A DNA stretch of 64,000 nucleotides from the NCBI RefSeq assembly GCF_040958095.1, contig NC_091217.1, forward strand, positions 12,084,715 through 12,148,714. The letters are read 5' to 3'. Position numbers and translations under genes: made by a program. This document shows positions 45,367 through 58,260 of this stretch, one piece after another. Below the pieces are notes generated by a model that saw only the letters and a program-made list of their open reading frames with translations, had not been told where the DNA came from and did no database searches. Positions within the stretch are counted from its first letter, which is position 1. Each line of letters begins with the position of its first letter. The DNA is from Procambarus clarkii. Taxonomy: Eukaryota > Arthropoda > Malacostraca > Decapoda > Cambaridae.

Positions 45367-45441
<75 letters not shown>
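45367..45441. repeat. (TA)n microsatellite
   Basis: Pure AT run at the outer end of structure 2. Confidence 0.95.
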
Positions 45442-45442
<1 letters not shown>

Positions 45443-45444
<2 letters not shown>

Positions 45445-45725
45445 CGGCCACCTTCAGGGAGACCCAGAAAACTAACAAGTACAGGGACCTAGAACGTTGT
45501 TACAGGTTCGTGCCAATAGGCTCTGAGACTCTGGGCGCCTGGGGTAAATGTGCACTTAAGTTCCTGAAGGAGCTGGGCGAGGAACTCATTGGGAAGACTA
45601 GAGACCCAAGAGCGGCCAGTTTTATGTTCCAGCGCCTCAGTGTCGCTGTTCAGAGGGGAAATGCGTGCTGTATCTTGGGTACGCACCCGACCCCCGAGGA
45701 GCTGGACGAGGTCTTCGAACACTGA
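45443..45725 (+). pseudogene. Retroelement-like C-terminal protein fragment
   Basis: An open frame of about 90 residues ends at 45725 and contains KYRDLERCYRFVPIGSETLG, then FLKELGEELI and FQRLSVAVQRGNACCILGTH. I recall similar C-terminal segments from uncharacterised, RT-associated proteins of aquatic invertebrates (V-P-ETLG, R-S-A-QRGNAA-ILGT). The 5' part is cut off by the (TA)n run. An AATAAA at 45775 follows the stop. I do not know its family with certainty. Confidence 0.5.
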
Positions 45726-45922
45726 GTGGTATATTGTTATATAAGTGTGTGTTTTCTGTAAACTGTAGCATTGCAATAAAATCAAATAAAAAAAATAATA
45801 GGGGTGGTAGGAGAGGAAAAGATTAAAGTATTCAGTGAGAATCCACAAGGTCTTCTCTGAACACTATTTATTTTCTTCTTCGAGGATGTGGGTCCCTTTA
45901 ATTAAACCAGTGGTGGTACCCC

Positions 45923-46561
<639 letters not shown>

Positions 46562-46932
46562 CAACCCGTTCTCGCAAATTTAATAAGTCAATATTGACTT
46601 ATTAAATATGTGCATAGGTGACATACTTAACATAATAGATACCCTTAAAAAGATTCATAGAAAACACCGACCTTACCTAACCTTGTTAGTATCTTAAGAT
46701 AAGCATCTTATTGCTTCGTAATTACAATTATTACCTAACCTATAATAGGTATAGGTTAAGTAATAATTGTAATTACGAAGCAATAAGATGCTTATCTTAA
46801 GATACTAACAAGGTTAGGTAAGGTCGGTGTTTTCTATGAATCTTTTTAGGGGTATCTATTATGTTTAGTATATCACCTATGCACGTAGTTAATAAGTCAA
46901 TATTGACTTTACGAATTTGCGAGAACGGGTTG
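46562..46932. mobile_element. Palindromic MITE / foldback element, 371 bp
   Basis: The ends are CAACCCGTTCTCGCAAATT and its reverse complement. The sequence is a near-perfect palindrome around about 46747, so the transcript would be one long hairpin. A clear target duplication was not identified. A few arm differences cluster near the ends. Confidence 0.85.
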
Positions 46933-47408
46933 CAACAGTCACACGCCGCCTGTAACGTCCTTAGTGCGCGAGGAACCCGTCCTCCTATGGTTTTTCCAAC
47001 GTCCAGAAAACGGTCAAATTAACAACACGTTCTCGACTCAAGTCCATTCCATCCATCGGTCGACCCCACAGACGCATTCATAAATTTTTACATGCTTCTC
47101 AGTCAAAACGCGAATTTTCTCAAATATAAATGAATAGTATAATATATTAACATATTGTGCATATATAGGCATAGGTTAAGTTAGGTGTTTAGCTTTTGTT
47201 GGCGATTAATTGTATTTGTAGTACGTGGGTGAAGCATTTACAGCGTTGTGGTTCGAAAAAAAATTCGTCAGTGAAGCACTTGTTCCGGAAGTGTTCAAAC
47301 GTCATCAGTTATGAGTCGTGTGTAAACCGTTTTTCCATTCATAAACAGGGGGTTTGGCGGGTGCATGGAATGGACTTCGGGTCTTTGTTTGGAGGACGGG
47401 CTGCAAAT
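46933..47408. other. Region with no supported gene
   Basis: No gene or named repeat is visible. A 71-codon frame at 47196 lacks motifs. Confidence 0.55.
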
Positions 47409-47560
47409 TAAAGTGTCCTCTCCTAACCTACCAGAGGACCCAAAACAGAAAACGAGACAGCACGTCACTTTCCCAAGCCGCTTCCATTTTCTTGTACGAC
47501 AATTTTTTAGCCTTGTGTAACTCATACGAACGAAAAACGACGTTCTTTGTAGGAGGACAG
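47409..47560. repeat. Dispersed repeat, copy 2
   Basis: Homologous to 16985-17135. Its final GGAGGACAGGTTG is identical in sense to the first unit of the adjoining 15-bp minisatellite. Confidence 0.85.
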
Positions 47561-49800
47561 GTTGTAGGAGGACAGGTTGTAGGACAGGTTGTAGGGGGAC
47601 AGGTTATAGGGGGACAGGTTGTAGGGGGACAGGTTGTAGAGGGACAGGTTGTAGGGGGACATGTTGTAGGACAGGTTGTAGGAGGACAGGTTGTAGGAGG
47701 ACAGGTTGTAGGGGCACAGGTTGTAGGAGGACAGGTTGTTTAGGGGGACAGGTTGTTTAGGGGGACAGGTTGTTTAGGGGGACAGGTTGTAGGGGGACAG
47801 GTTGTAGGGGGACAGGTTGTAGGAGGACAGGTTGTAGGGGGACAGGTTGTAGGGGGACAGGTTGTAGGGGGGACATGTTGTAGGAGGACAGGTTGTAGGG
47901 GGACAGGTTGTAGGGGGGACATGTTGTAGGACAGGTTGTAGGAGGACAGGTTGTAGGAGGACAGGTTGTAGGAGGACAGGTTGTACGGGGACAGGTTGTA
48001 GGAGGACAGGTTGTACGGGGACAGGTTGTACGGGGACAGGTTGTAGGGGGACAGGTTGTAGGGGGACAGGTTGTAGGACAGGTTGTACGGGGACAGGTTG
48101 TAGGAGGACAGGTTGTAGGGGAACAGGTTGTAGGGGGACAGGTTGTAGGAGGACAGGTTGTACGGGGACAGGTTGTAGGAGGACAGGTTGTAGGAGGACA
48201 GGTTGTAAGGGGACAGGTTGTGGGGGGACAGGTTGTAGGGGGACAGGTTGTAGGAGGACAGGTTGTAGGAGGGCAGGTTGTAGGAGGGCAGGTTGTAGGA
48301 GGACAGGTTCTACGGGGACAGGTTGTAGGGGGACAGGTTGTAGGACAGGTTGTAGGAGGACAGGTTGTAGGAGGACAGGTTGTACGGGGACAGGTTGTAC
48401 GGGGACAGGTTGTAGGAGGACAGGTTGTAGGAGGACAGGTTGCACTGGGACAGGTTGTAGGAGGACAGGTTGTAGGAGGACAGGTTGTACGGGGACAGGT
48501 TGTAAGGGGACAGGTTGTAGGGGGACAGGTTGTAGGAGGACAGGTTGTAGGAGGACAGGTTGTACGGGGACAGGTTGTAGGAGGACAGGTTGTACGGGGA
48601 CAGGTTGTAGGAGGAGAGGTTGTACGGGGACAGGTTGTACGGGGACAGGTTGTACGGGGACAGGTTGTAGGAGGACAGGTTGAAGGAGGACAGGTTGTAG
48701 GAGGACAGGTTGTAGGAGGACAGGTTGTAGGAGGACAGGTTGTAGGAGGACAGGTTGTACGGGGACAGGTTGTAGGAGGACAGGTTGTAGGAGGACAGGT
48801 TGTAGGAGGACAGGTTGTACGGGGACAGGTTATAGGAGGACAGGTTGTAGGAGGACAGGTTGTACGGGGACAGGTTGTAGGAGGACAGGTTGTACGGGGA
48901 CAGGTTGTAGGAGGACAGGTTGTAGGAGGACAGGTTGTACGGGGACAGGTTGTACGGGGACAGGTTGTAGGAGGACAGGTTGTAGGAGGACAGGTTGTAC
49001 GGGGACAGGTTGTAGGAGGACAGGTTGTACGGGGACAGGTTGTAGGAGGACAGGTTGTACGGGGACAGGTTGTAGGAGGACAGGTTGTAGGACAGGTTGT
49101 AGGAGGACAGGTTGTAGGACAGGTTGTACGGGGACAGGTTGTACGGGGACAGGTTGTAGGAGGACAGGTTGTACGGGGACAGGTTGTAGGAGGACAGGTT
49201 GTAGGAGGACAGGTTGTAGGGGGACAGGTTGTAGGAGGACAGGTTGTACGGGGACAGGTTGTAGGAGGACAGGTTGTACGGGGACAGGTTGTAGGAGGAC
49301 AGGTTGTAGGAGGACAGGTTGTAGGACAGTTTGTACGGGGACAGGTTGTAGGAGGACAGGTTGTACGGGGACAGGTTGTAGGAGGACAGGTTGTACGGGG
49401 ACAGGTTGTAGGAGGACAGGTTGTAGGAGGACAGGTTGTAGGAGGACAGGTTGTAGGAGGACAGGTTGTAGGAGGACAGGTTGTACGGGGACAGGTTGTA
49501 GGAGGACAGGTTGTAGGAGGACAGGTTGTAGGAGGACAGGTTGTAGGAGGACAGGTTGTACGGGGACAGGTTGTAGGAGGACAGGTTGTACGGGGACAGG
49601 TTGTAGGAGGACAGGTTGTAGGGGGACAGGTTGTAGGAGGACAGGTTGTACGGGGACAGGTTGTAGGAGGACAGGTTGTACGGGGACAGGTTGTAGGAGG
49701 ACAGGTTGTACGGGGACAGGTTGTAGGAGGACAGGTTGTACGGGGACAGGTTGTAGGAGGACAGGTTGTACGGGGACAGGTTGTACGGGGACAGGTTGTG
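47549..49800. repeat. 15-bp minisatellite, about 150 copies
   Basis: The unit is AGGAGGACAGGTTGT, with ACGGGGACAGGTTGT and AGGGGGACAGGTTGT variants and some 12-base units (AGGACAGGTTGT). Variant order is not random; ACG units alternate with AGG units over long stretches. As 15 and 12 are multiples of three, open frames of 368-527 codons result on both strands; they are not genes. Confidence 0.97.
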
Positions 49801-50204
49801 TGAGATATCCAGGGTGAGGATGGGTGGTGGTGGTGAAGGACGGGAGGCTGCAGCTGGTGCTGACGGGAGGGGGGGGGGTTAATAAGGACTCAAGAATTCT
49901 TAAAGAGGCCCGTCCATATCTATTGAAAATCAGCAATTAAAACTTCGCCCACTTCGTAATTTCATTAAACCGGTGAAATAAGACCAGTTTGAATCTTGAA
50001 TTCTAAAGACTACCACAACCTGCATAACAATACTTGTTACTTTACGACGCACTATAGTAAAACTCGCCTTTCTTTCATACGTCAACAAATTAATACACGT
50101 CGCTGTACTAAACATGCATATAACACAAATAGTACATATACCTACATATCCCTTATTTCACATTAAGACAAACACAAAATACGGGTTAAACTCTGCACTA
50201 CACC
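49801..50204. other. Region with no supported gene
   Basis: A G-run at 49868-49878 and AT-rich sequence; nothing recognised. Confidence 0.6.
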
Positions 50205-50520
50205 TCCCAACATGTGACGGGTGTCCCAATCCTGAGCACTCCAGGAGCAAACTCTGTAAGCAGAAACTGCGGCATGATCTCCCACACTACATCACCGAAC
50301 GCCCAGTTATTAGACTTTTCAGACCCGTTGGCAAGAGGTACCTGGAGCTTTGCAATTAGTTTATTCACTCTCATGTTCTTGAAGATATCCTCATATTGCA
50401 CCCAAAATTTGCCAGTGCCGGCTACTGAACATATGGCCCTGTATGACTAACCATCCTGCGAGATGGGGATTTTTAGCACCACATTTTTTTTAGCTTTTTT
50501 GACACACTGTACTCCCCATC
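50205..50520 (-). repeat. Dispersed repeat related to 56690-57060
   Basis: On the minus strand the segment includes GGATGGTTAGTCATACAGGG and GAGGATATCTTCAAGAACAT, then AAGCTCCAGGTACC and CTAATAACTGGGCGTTC, in the same order as at 56870-57050. The conceptual peptide EDIFKN-RVNK-IAKLQVP is shared between the two copies. The original element type is unknown. Confidence 0.75.
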
Positions 50521-50929
50521 ATATAGTCACGGGCAGCTGCACAAATGCACATGTACCAAATGTGTTAATAAAAAAAAAACTCCCAACATCTCGGTCCACT
50601 GGCGCCGCTGGACCTGGAAACCTTAAGACGACACGCAAGAACTGAAGCCCTACGGCTCTTCCTTTGCCCGGTCCTGCATGTATGATGAGGGAGCCATCAC
50701 GCCGACCCTCCACCACCTCACTACATTACCGGAGCCTATCAGCTGGGAGAGAACCCCTGGTCAGCGTCGGCGTGCCGGTGACAGGCCGCTTGTGAGGAGC
50801 CAAGACGCTGGCTGGCTCCTCCACTCCCACACCAACAACACCACAACAATCTCAAGCGCTCACTTGAGAATGATGGGAACGCCATATTCCTTACATTTAC
50901 TCCCAATGAAATTAAATATGTATCCACAT
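50521..50929. other. Region with no supported gene
   Basis: No coding motif or named repeat. Confidence 0.55.
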
Positions 50930-52900
50930 GACCAATGCAGCACTACGCCCATGGTTTAATCAGAGGTGTAAGCTAGCAAAGCATTTAAGTACAAGGGCGT
51001 GGAGAAACTATAGAAATAACAGGACACTAGAGAGCAGAGAAAGATACCAGAGTGCCAGGAATGAATACGTCAGGGTGAGAAGCGAGGCAGAGCGACAACA
51101 TGATAATGACTCAACCTAAATTGCTGTACAGCCTCATCAGGAGGAAAACAACAGTGAGGGAACAGGTAATGAAATCGTGTATAGGGGCAGACAGATTCAC
51201 TACAAATGACAAGGAAGTGTGCGAAAAACTCAATAAGAAATTCCAGAAAGTCTTCACAGTAGAGCAAGAAGAAGTCCCAGAGATAATAGAGGGAATATCT
51301 AACCAGACACCACTAGAGGAGTTTGTGATTACCAGAGGCGAGGTGAGGAAGCATCTGCTATATTTGGATGTGACAAAGGAAATAGACCCAAATGGAATGT
51401 CACCATGGATACTAAAGGAAGGAGCAGAAGTTCTGAGCCTGCCACTCTCTCTCTATAGTGTATAACAATCACTGGTAACAGGGGAACTGCAAAAAAACTT
51501 GGAAGACGGCTAATGTAGTCCCGATATACATAAAGGATGATAGACAGGAGGCACTGAACTTCAGGCCAGTGTCTCTAATTTGCATACCATGCAAGATGCT
51601 AGAGAAGGTCGTGTGAAAAAACTAGTGGAACAACATCTGGAGCGAAAGAACTATGTAACAACATCAGCATGGGTTCAGGGATGGCGAGTCCTGCCTCACA
51701 GGATTAATTGAATTCTACGACCAGGCAACACAAATCAGGCAAGATAGAGAGGGCTGAGCAGACTGTATATTTTTGGATTGCCAGAAAGCCTTTGACACAG
51801 TACCACACAAAAGACTAGTGCATAAGCTGGAGATGCAGGCGGGGGTGAAAGGGAAGGTACACCACTGAATAAGGGAGTACCTAAGCAACAGAAGACAGCG
51901 AGTCACTGGGAGGGGGAAGGTCTCGGAGTGGCGAGGCGTCACCAGTGGAGTCCCGCAGGGATCAGTTCTTGGACTCATACTGTTTCTGATATATGTAAAT
52001 GATCTCCCAGAGGGAATAGACTTGTTCCTCTCAATGTTTGCTGATGATGCAAAAATTATGAGGATGATTAAGACAGAAGAAGATAGTATAAGGCTGTAAT
52101 AATGACCTAGACAAACTGAAAGAATGGTGCTACAAATGGCTACTAAAGTTCAACAAAAGTAAATGTAATGTGATGAAACTAGGCGGAGGAAATAGAAGGC
52201 CAGACACTGGATACCGAATGGGAGAGGAAGGCTTAACGAAACGGACAGAGAGAAAGATCTAGGAGTTGATACCATGCCAAACCTGTCTACTGTAGCCAAC
52301 ATCAAAAGAATAACATCGGCGGCGTATGCGAGGCTGGCTAATATCAGAACAGCCTTCAGGAACCTGTGTAAGGAATCATTCAGAACCTTGTTCACCACAT
52401 ATGTAAGTTCAATCCTGGAGTATGCGGGCCCAGCATAGAGCCCGTACCTTGTCAAACACAAGCTGGAAAAAGTTCAGAAGTATATCACTAGACTAGTCCC
52501 AGAACTAAGAGGCATATGTTACGAGGAAAGGCTGAAGGAACTGCGCCTCACGTCGCTGGAAGACAGAAGAGCTCGGGGAGTCATGATCACCACATACAAG
52601 ATTCTCAGGGGAATTGACAGGGTAGACAAGTATGGATTATTTAACACGGGTGGTACAGGCACAAGGGGACATAGGTGAAAGATGAGTACCCAAATGAGCC
52701 ACAGAGACATTAGAAAGAACTTTTTCAGTGTCAGATTAGTTAGTAAATGGAATGCACTAGGAAGTGATGTGGTGGAGGCTGACTCCATACACAGTTTCAA
52801 ATGCAGATATGATGTAGCCCAGTAGACTCAGGAATCTGTACATCAGTTGATTGACAGTTGAGAGACGGGACCAGAGAGCCAGAGCTCAACCCCCGTACGT
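50930..52900 (+). pseudogene. CR1/L2-like LINE, best-preserved RT copy of this family here
   Basis: Fragments in order are the linker WFNQRCKLAKHLSTRAWRNY (about 50950-51010), the N-terminal RT region DVTKEIDPNGMSPWILKEGA (about 51369-51428), fingers NFRPVSLICIPCKMLE (about 51560-51605), palm FLDCQKAFDTVPHK and [10 protein letters not shown] (about 51771-51973), FADDAKIM (about 52040), and the C-terminal VRLVSKWNALGSDVVEADS block (about 52730-52785). Several frameshifts and stops are present, for example near 51616 and 52098. The endonuclease is missing. The 3' tail ends near 52900, where a 28-bp minisatellite begins. Confidence 0.85.
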
Positions 52901-52924
52901 ATACGTATCCAAGTGGACAGTCAC

Positions 52925-55900
52925 TGTATGTGGTGTCACGACGAGGGAGGCTCATACACAGGTAGACGACGAGGGAGGCTCATACACTGGTAGACGACGA
53001 GGGAGGCTCATACACTTGTAGACGACGAGGGAGGCTCATACACAGGTAGACGACGAGGGAGGCTCATACACAGGTAGACGACGAGGGAGGCTCATACACA
53101 GGTAGACGACGAGGGAGGCTCATACACAGGTAGACGACGAGGGAGACTCATACACAGGTAGACGACGAGGGAGGCTCATACACAGGTAGACGACGAGGGA
53201 GACTCATACACAGGTAGACGACGAGGGAGGCTCATACACTTGTAGACGACGAGGGAGGCTCATACACAGGTAGACGACGAGGGAGGCTCATACACAGGTA
53301 GACGACGAGGGAGGCTCATACACAGGTAGACGACGAGGGAGACTCATACACAGGTAGACGACGAGGGAGGCTCATACACAGGTAGACGACGAGGGAGACT
53401 CATACACAGGTAGACGACGAGGGAGGCTCATACACTTGTAGACGACGAGGGAGGCTCATACACAGGTAGACGACGAGGGAGCCTCATACACTGGTAGACG
53501 ACGAGGGAGGCTCATACACTGGTAGACGACGAGGGAGCCTCATACACTGGTAGACGACGATGGAGGCTCATACACTTGTAGACGACGAGGGAGGCTCATA
53601 CACAGGTAGACGACGAGAGAGGCTCATACACAGGTAGACGACGAGGGAGGCTCATACACTTGTAGACGACGAGGGAGGCTCATACACAGGTAGACGACGA
53701 GGGAGACTCATACACAGGTAGACGACGAGGGAGGCTCATACACAGGTAGACGACGAGGGAGACTCATACACAGGTAGACGACGAGGGAGACTCATACACA
53801 GGTAGACGACGAGGGAGGCTCATACACAGGTAGACGACGAGGGAGGCTCATACACAGGTAGACGACGAGGGAGGCTCATACACAGGTAGACGACGAGGGA
53901 GACTCATACACAGGTAGACGACGAGGGAGGCTCATACACAGGTAGACGACGAGGGAGGCTCATACACAGGTAGACGACGAGGGAGGCCCATACACTTGTA
54001 GACGACGAGGGAGGCTCATACACAGGTAGACGACGAGGGAGCCTCATACACTGGTAGACGACGAGGGAGGCTCATACACTGGTAGACGACGAGGGAGCCT
54101 CATACACTGGTAGACGACGAGGGAGGCTCATACACTTGTAGACGACGAGGGAGGCTCATACACAGGTAGACGACGAGGGAGGCTCATACACAGGTAGACG
54201 ACGAGGGAGGCTCATACACAGGTAGACGACGAGGGAGGCTCATACACAGGTAGACGACGAGGGAGGCTCATACACTGGTAGACGACGAGGGAGCCTCATA
54301 CACTGGTAGACGACGAGGGAGGCTCATACACTGGTAGACGACGAGGGAGCCTCATACACTGGTAGACGACGAGGGAGGCTCATACACTTGTAGACGACGA
54401 GGGAGGCTCATACACAGGTAGACGACGAGGGAGGCTCATACACAGGTAGACGACGAGGGAGGCTCATACACAGGTAGACGACGAGGGAGGCTCATACACA
54501 GGTAGACGACGAGGGAGGCTCATACACTGGTAGACGACGAGGGAGGCTCATACACTTGTAGACGACGAGGGAGCCTCATACACTGGTAGACGACGAGGGA
54601 GGCTCATACACTGGTAGACGACGAGGGAGCCTCATACACTGGTAGACGACGAGGGAGGCTCATACACTTGTAGACGACGAGGGAGGCTCATACACAGGTA
54701 GACGACGAGGGAGGCTCATACACAGGTAGACGACGAGGGAGGCTCATACACAGGTAGACGACGAGGGAGGCTCATACACAGGTAGACGACGAGGGAGGCT
54801 CATACACTTGTAGACGACGAGGGAGGCTCATACACAGGTAGACGACGAGGGAGCCTCATACACTGGTAGACGACGAGGGAGGCTCATACACAGGTAGACG
54901 ACGAGGGAGCCTCATACACTGGTAGACGACGAGGGAGGCTCAAACACTGGTAGACGACGAGGGAGGCTCATACACTGGTAGACGACGAGGGAGGCTCATA
55001 CACTGGTAGACGACGAGGGAGCCTCATACACTGGTAGACGACGAGGGAGGCTCATACACTGGTAGACGACGAGGGAGCCTCATACACTGGTAGACGACGA
55101 GGGAGCCTCATACACTGGTAGACGAGACGAGGGAGCCTCATACACTGGTAGACGAGACGAGGGAGCTTCATACACTGGTAGACGACGAGGGAGGCTCATA
55201 CACTGGTAGACGACGAGGGAGCCTCATACACTGGTAGACGACGAGGGAGCCTCATACACTGGTAGACGACGAGGGAGCCTCATACACTGGTAGACGACGA
55301 GGGAGCCTCATACACTGGTAGACGACGAGGGAGCCTCATACACAGGTAGACGACGAGGGAGGCTCATACACAGGTAGACGACGAGGGAGGCTCATACACA
55401 GGTAGACGACGAGGGAGGCTCATACACTTGTAGACGACAAGGGAGGCTCATACACAGGTAGACGACGAGGGAGCCTCATACACTGGTAGACGACGAGGGA
55501 GGCTCATACACAGGTAGACGACGAGGGAGCCTCATACACTGGTAGACGACGAGGGAGGCTCAAACACTGGTAGACGACGAGGGAGGCTCATACACTGGTA
55601 GACGACGAGGGAGGCTCATACACTGGTAGACGACGAGGGAGCCTCATACACTGGTAGACGACGAGGGAGGCTCATACACTGGTAGACGACGAGGGAGCCT
55701 CATACACTGGTAGACGACGAGGGAGGCTCATACACTGGTAGACGACGAGGGAGCCTCATACACTGGTAGACGACGAGGGAGCCTCATACACTGGTAGACG
55801 AGACGAGGGAGCCTCATACACTGGTAGACGAGACGAGGGAGCCTCATACACTGGTAGACGACGAGGGAGCCTCATACACTGGTAGACGACGAGGGAGCCT

Positions 55901-56445
55901 CATACACTGGTAGACGACGAGGGAGCCTCATACACTGGTAGACGACGAGGGAGCCTCATACACTGGTAGACGACGAGGGAGCCTCATACACTGGTAGACG
56001 ACGAGGGAGCCTCATACACTGGTAGACGACGAGGGAGCCTCATACACTGGTAGACGACGAGGGAGCCTCATACACTGGTAGACGACGAGGGAGCCTCATA
56101 CACTGGTAGACGACGAGGGAGCCTCATACACTGGTAGACGACGAGGGAGCCTCATACACTGGTAGACGACGAGGGAGCCTCATACACTGGTAGACGACGA
56201 GGGAGCCTCATACACTGGTAGACGACGAGGGAGCCTCATACACTGGTAGACGACGAGGGAGCCTCATACACTGGTAGACGACGAGGGAGCCTCATACACT
56301 GGTAGACGACGAGGGAGCCTCATACACTGGTAGACGACGAGGGAGCCTCATACACTGGTAGACGACGAGGGAGCCTCATACACTGGTAGACGACGAGGGA
56401 GCCTCATACACTGGTAGACGACGAGGGAGCCTCATACACAGGAGG
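52925..56445. repeat. 28-bp minisatellite, about 125 copies
   Basis: The unit is GTAGACGACGAGGGAGGCTC plus ATACACAG. Positions that vary are GGCTC/GCCTC/GACTC and ACAG/ACTG/ACTT. Variants are arranged in higher-order blocks, including a 620-bp duplication (20 units of 28 bases and 2 of 30 bases) marked by the rare CTCAAACACTGG at 54939 and 55559. The last 20 or so units are almost homogeneous. Confidence 0.97.
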
Positions 56446-56639
56446 ATGGCAGCTTAACAATAAGTTTTCATTTCTTGGAAACTTATCGCTAAGTTGCCAG
56501 CTGTTAAATTTTTAAACGTTCAATTTTAGTCGTAGTCCAATATTCCCAAACTCGTATTAAGTCTATAATAATTAAATACGTTGATAGAAGTTTGTTAAGG
56601 GATTTCTTATAGGGGAAATTCAGAAGAAAAATATTTTTT

Positions 56640-57110
56640 TTTATTATTAACACATGAGGTACATCTGCATTAGTGCAGCTACCCTAGACTATATGAAGTG
56701 GAGTACAGTGTGTCAAAAAAGGCTAACTAGGTGATGCTAAAATCCCCATCACACAGGATGGTTAGTCATACAGAGGCATGTGATAAGTAGTCTGCACGGG
56801 CAGACTCCGGATGCATTTTGAGGATATCAACAACACAAGAGTGAGTAAGGCAGCAGTGGTAATACAAGTCCCCATCACGCAGGATGGTTAGTCATACAGA
56901 GCCATGTGTTTAGTAGCCTGCACTGGCAAATTTTGTGTACATTGTGAGGATATCTTCAAGAATACGAGAGTGAATAAAGTAATTGCAAAGCTCCAGGTAC
57001 CTCATGCCAACTGGTCTGAAAGGTCTAATAACTGGGCGTTCAGTGATGTAGTGCGGGAGAGTCTCTACGTTCTTATTGAAACTCTACGGTCATAAACAGG
57101 TATTTTAAGT
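56640..57110 (+). repeat. Dispersed repeat with internal tandem duplication
   Basis: A block beginning CCCCATCACACAGGATGGTT occurs at about 56745 and again at about 56870, roughly 125 bases apart. The second copy continues into the EDIFKN-like peptide region also found inverted at 50205-50520. The LTR retrotransposon is inserted about 50 bases downstream. Confidence 0.7.
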
Positions 57111-57160
57111 ACATCAGGAGTTTGTTAAGGAATTCTTATATACGAAATATTCATGATTAT

Positions 57161-57947
57161 TGTTACGTACTCCTTGCTGAATACGTATATAAATTTAAAA
57201 TAACTTGTTTTGTTCCATTATATCATTGCCTGTATATGTACACACATTGTGTTTTTGTAAATTATCGTGTGGTGTGGCAGCGTCAGTGGAGACAGGAGCG
57301 CGGTTGCTTTGCACACGTCTAATACCTGTTAGATTCGGGAAGCTGGACCTGTTCAGTTGGGAGTTCCAGATGTCACTTTTATTTAGTTTAGGTAATTGTT
57401 TATTTTCTGCAATTAAGCCAGTGGCATTGTACTTATATATTTTGTAAGTAACTATTATATGTAATTTGCAGTCTTATGTGTTTTGAGAACAAGTGGTTGT
57501 TCAATTAGTTTTAAATATTAAAAAGTCCTTAGTTTCCATCCCTCATCCTGGATGAGGCAGACGGGAGAGGATTATGGGTAGCGACAGAGCGAGAGTTCAG
57601 TAGCTTCACGGGACTCGAAGAAATGACATGTGGGAGATAAGTCTGTTTACTTCTTGTTGTGCCATATTTTATTATACTATATTAGGAGAAGGACAATACC
57701 TTTTGTTTGTTGTATAAGTTAACTTGACCATCTGTGTTTTTATATTATACTGTCTTGAATATATATCTATATAATATTTTGTATCTATTCTTCAGTCCTA
57801 AAGGAAGATTTTTATTTATGTGCTCATTACTTATCAAGGGGTTATACTGGTGACCCGCTCTTGAGAACAGCAGTTTTCTCGTATCCCTAGACGTAATTAA
57901 AGCTTGGCTGCTGTAGGGTCACGAGCCGTAACGAACGATAGGTAACA
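57161..57947 (+). repeat. 5' LTR
   Basis: 787 bp from TGTTACGTAC to GGTAACA. A TATATAAATTTAAAA stretch near 57187-57201 may act as TATA box. Confidence 0.95.
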
Positions 57948-57955
57948 AAGAGTTA

Positions 57956-57972
57956 TGGGGGCCTGTGCCGGG
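57956..57972 (+). promoter_or_regulatory. Candidate primer-binding site
   Basis: TGGGGGCCTGTGCCGGG starts nine bases after the LTR. Its leading TGG fits pairing to a tRNA CCA end, but I could not assign the tRNA. Confidence 0.3.
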
Positions 57973-58260
57973 AAATATTGTTCCCACTTAAACTTAACTG
58001 TGCTAATCTAACCTTGCCTTCCTAGGTAACATTGTGTCTATTGCCTGTGTGTTTCTTAAGAACTATTCCATGTGCCAAGCAAGCTTTCCTGTGTGTCAAG
58101 TAACAACGTTTCACGATTTTGAGGTAAGTCATCCTATATATTTTGTTTGTGCAGTGAGGCCAAGCGAATTTTCAGTGTGGTGACAATTTTACAGTGAAAT
58201 GTAGTGCAGTGCCATTGTTTTTAATTATTGTTGTGAATCAAGTGCCAAGTGTTAGTAACG

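Noticed and set aside
46600-46900. Telomere-like TAACC/GGTTA repeats
   Set aside because: The few TAACC-like motifs occur as part of a palindromic MITE, not as a tandem array.
47774-49936. Frames of 223-527 codons encoding GGQVV or QPVLL repeats
   Set aside because: Translation of the 15-bp minisatellite on either strand.
52925-56445. Possible CRISPR array
   Set aside because: Units are directly contiguous with no unique spacers, and the genome is eukaryotic; it is a minisatellite.
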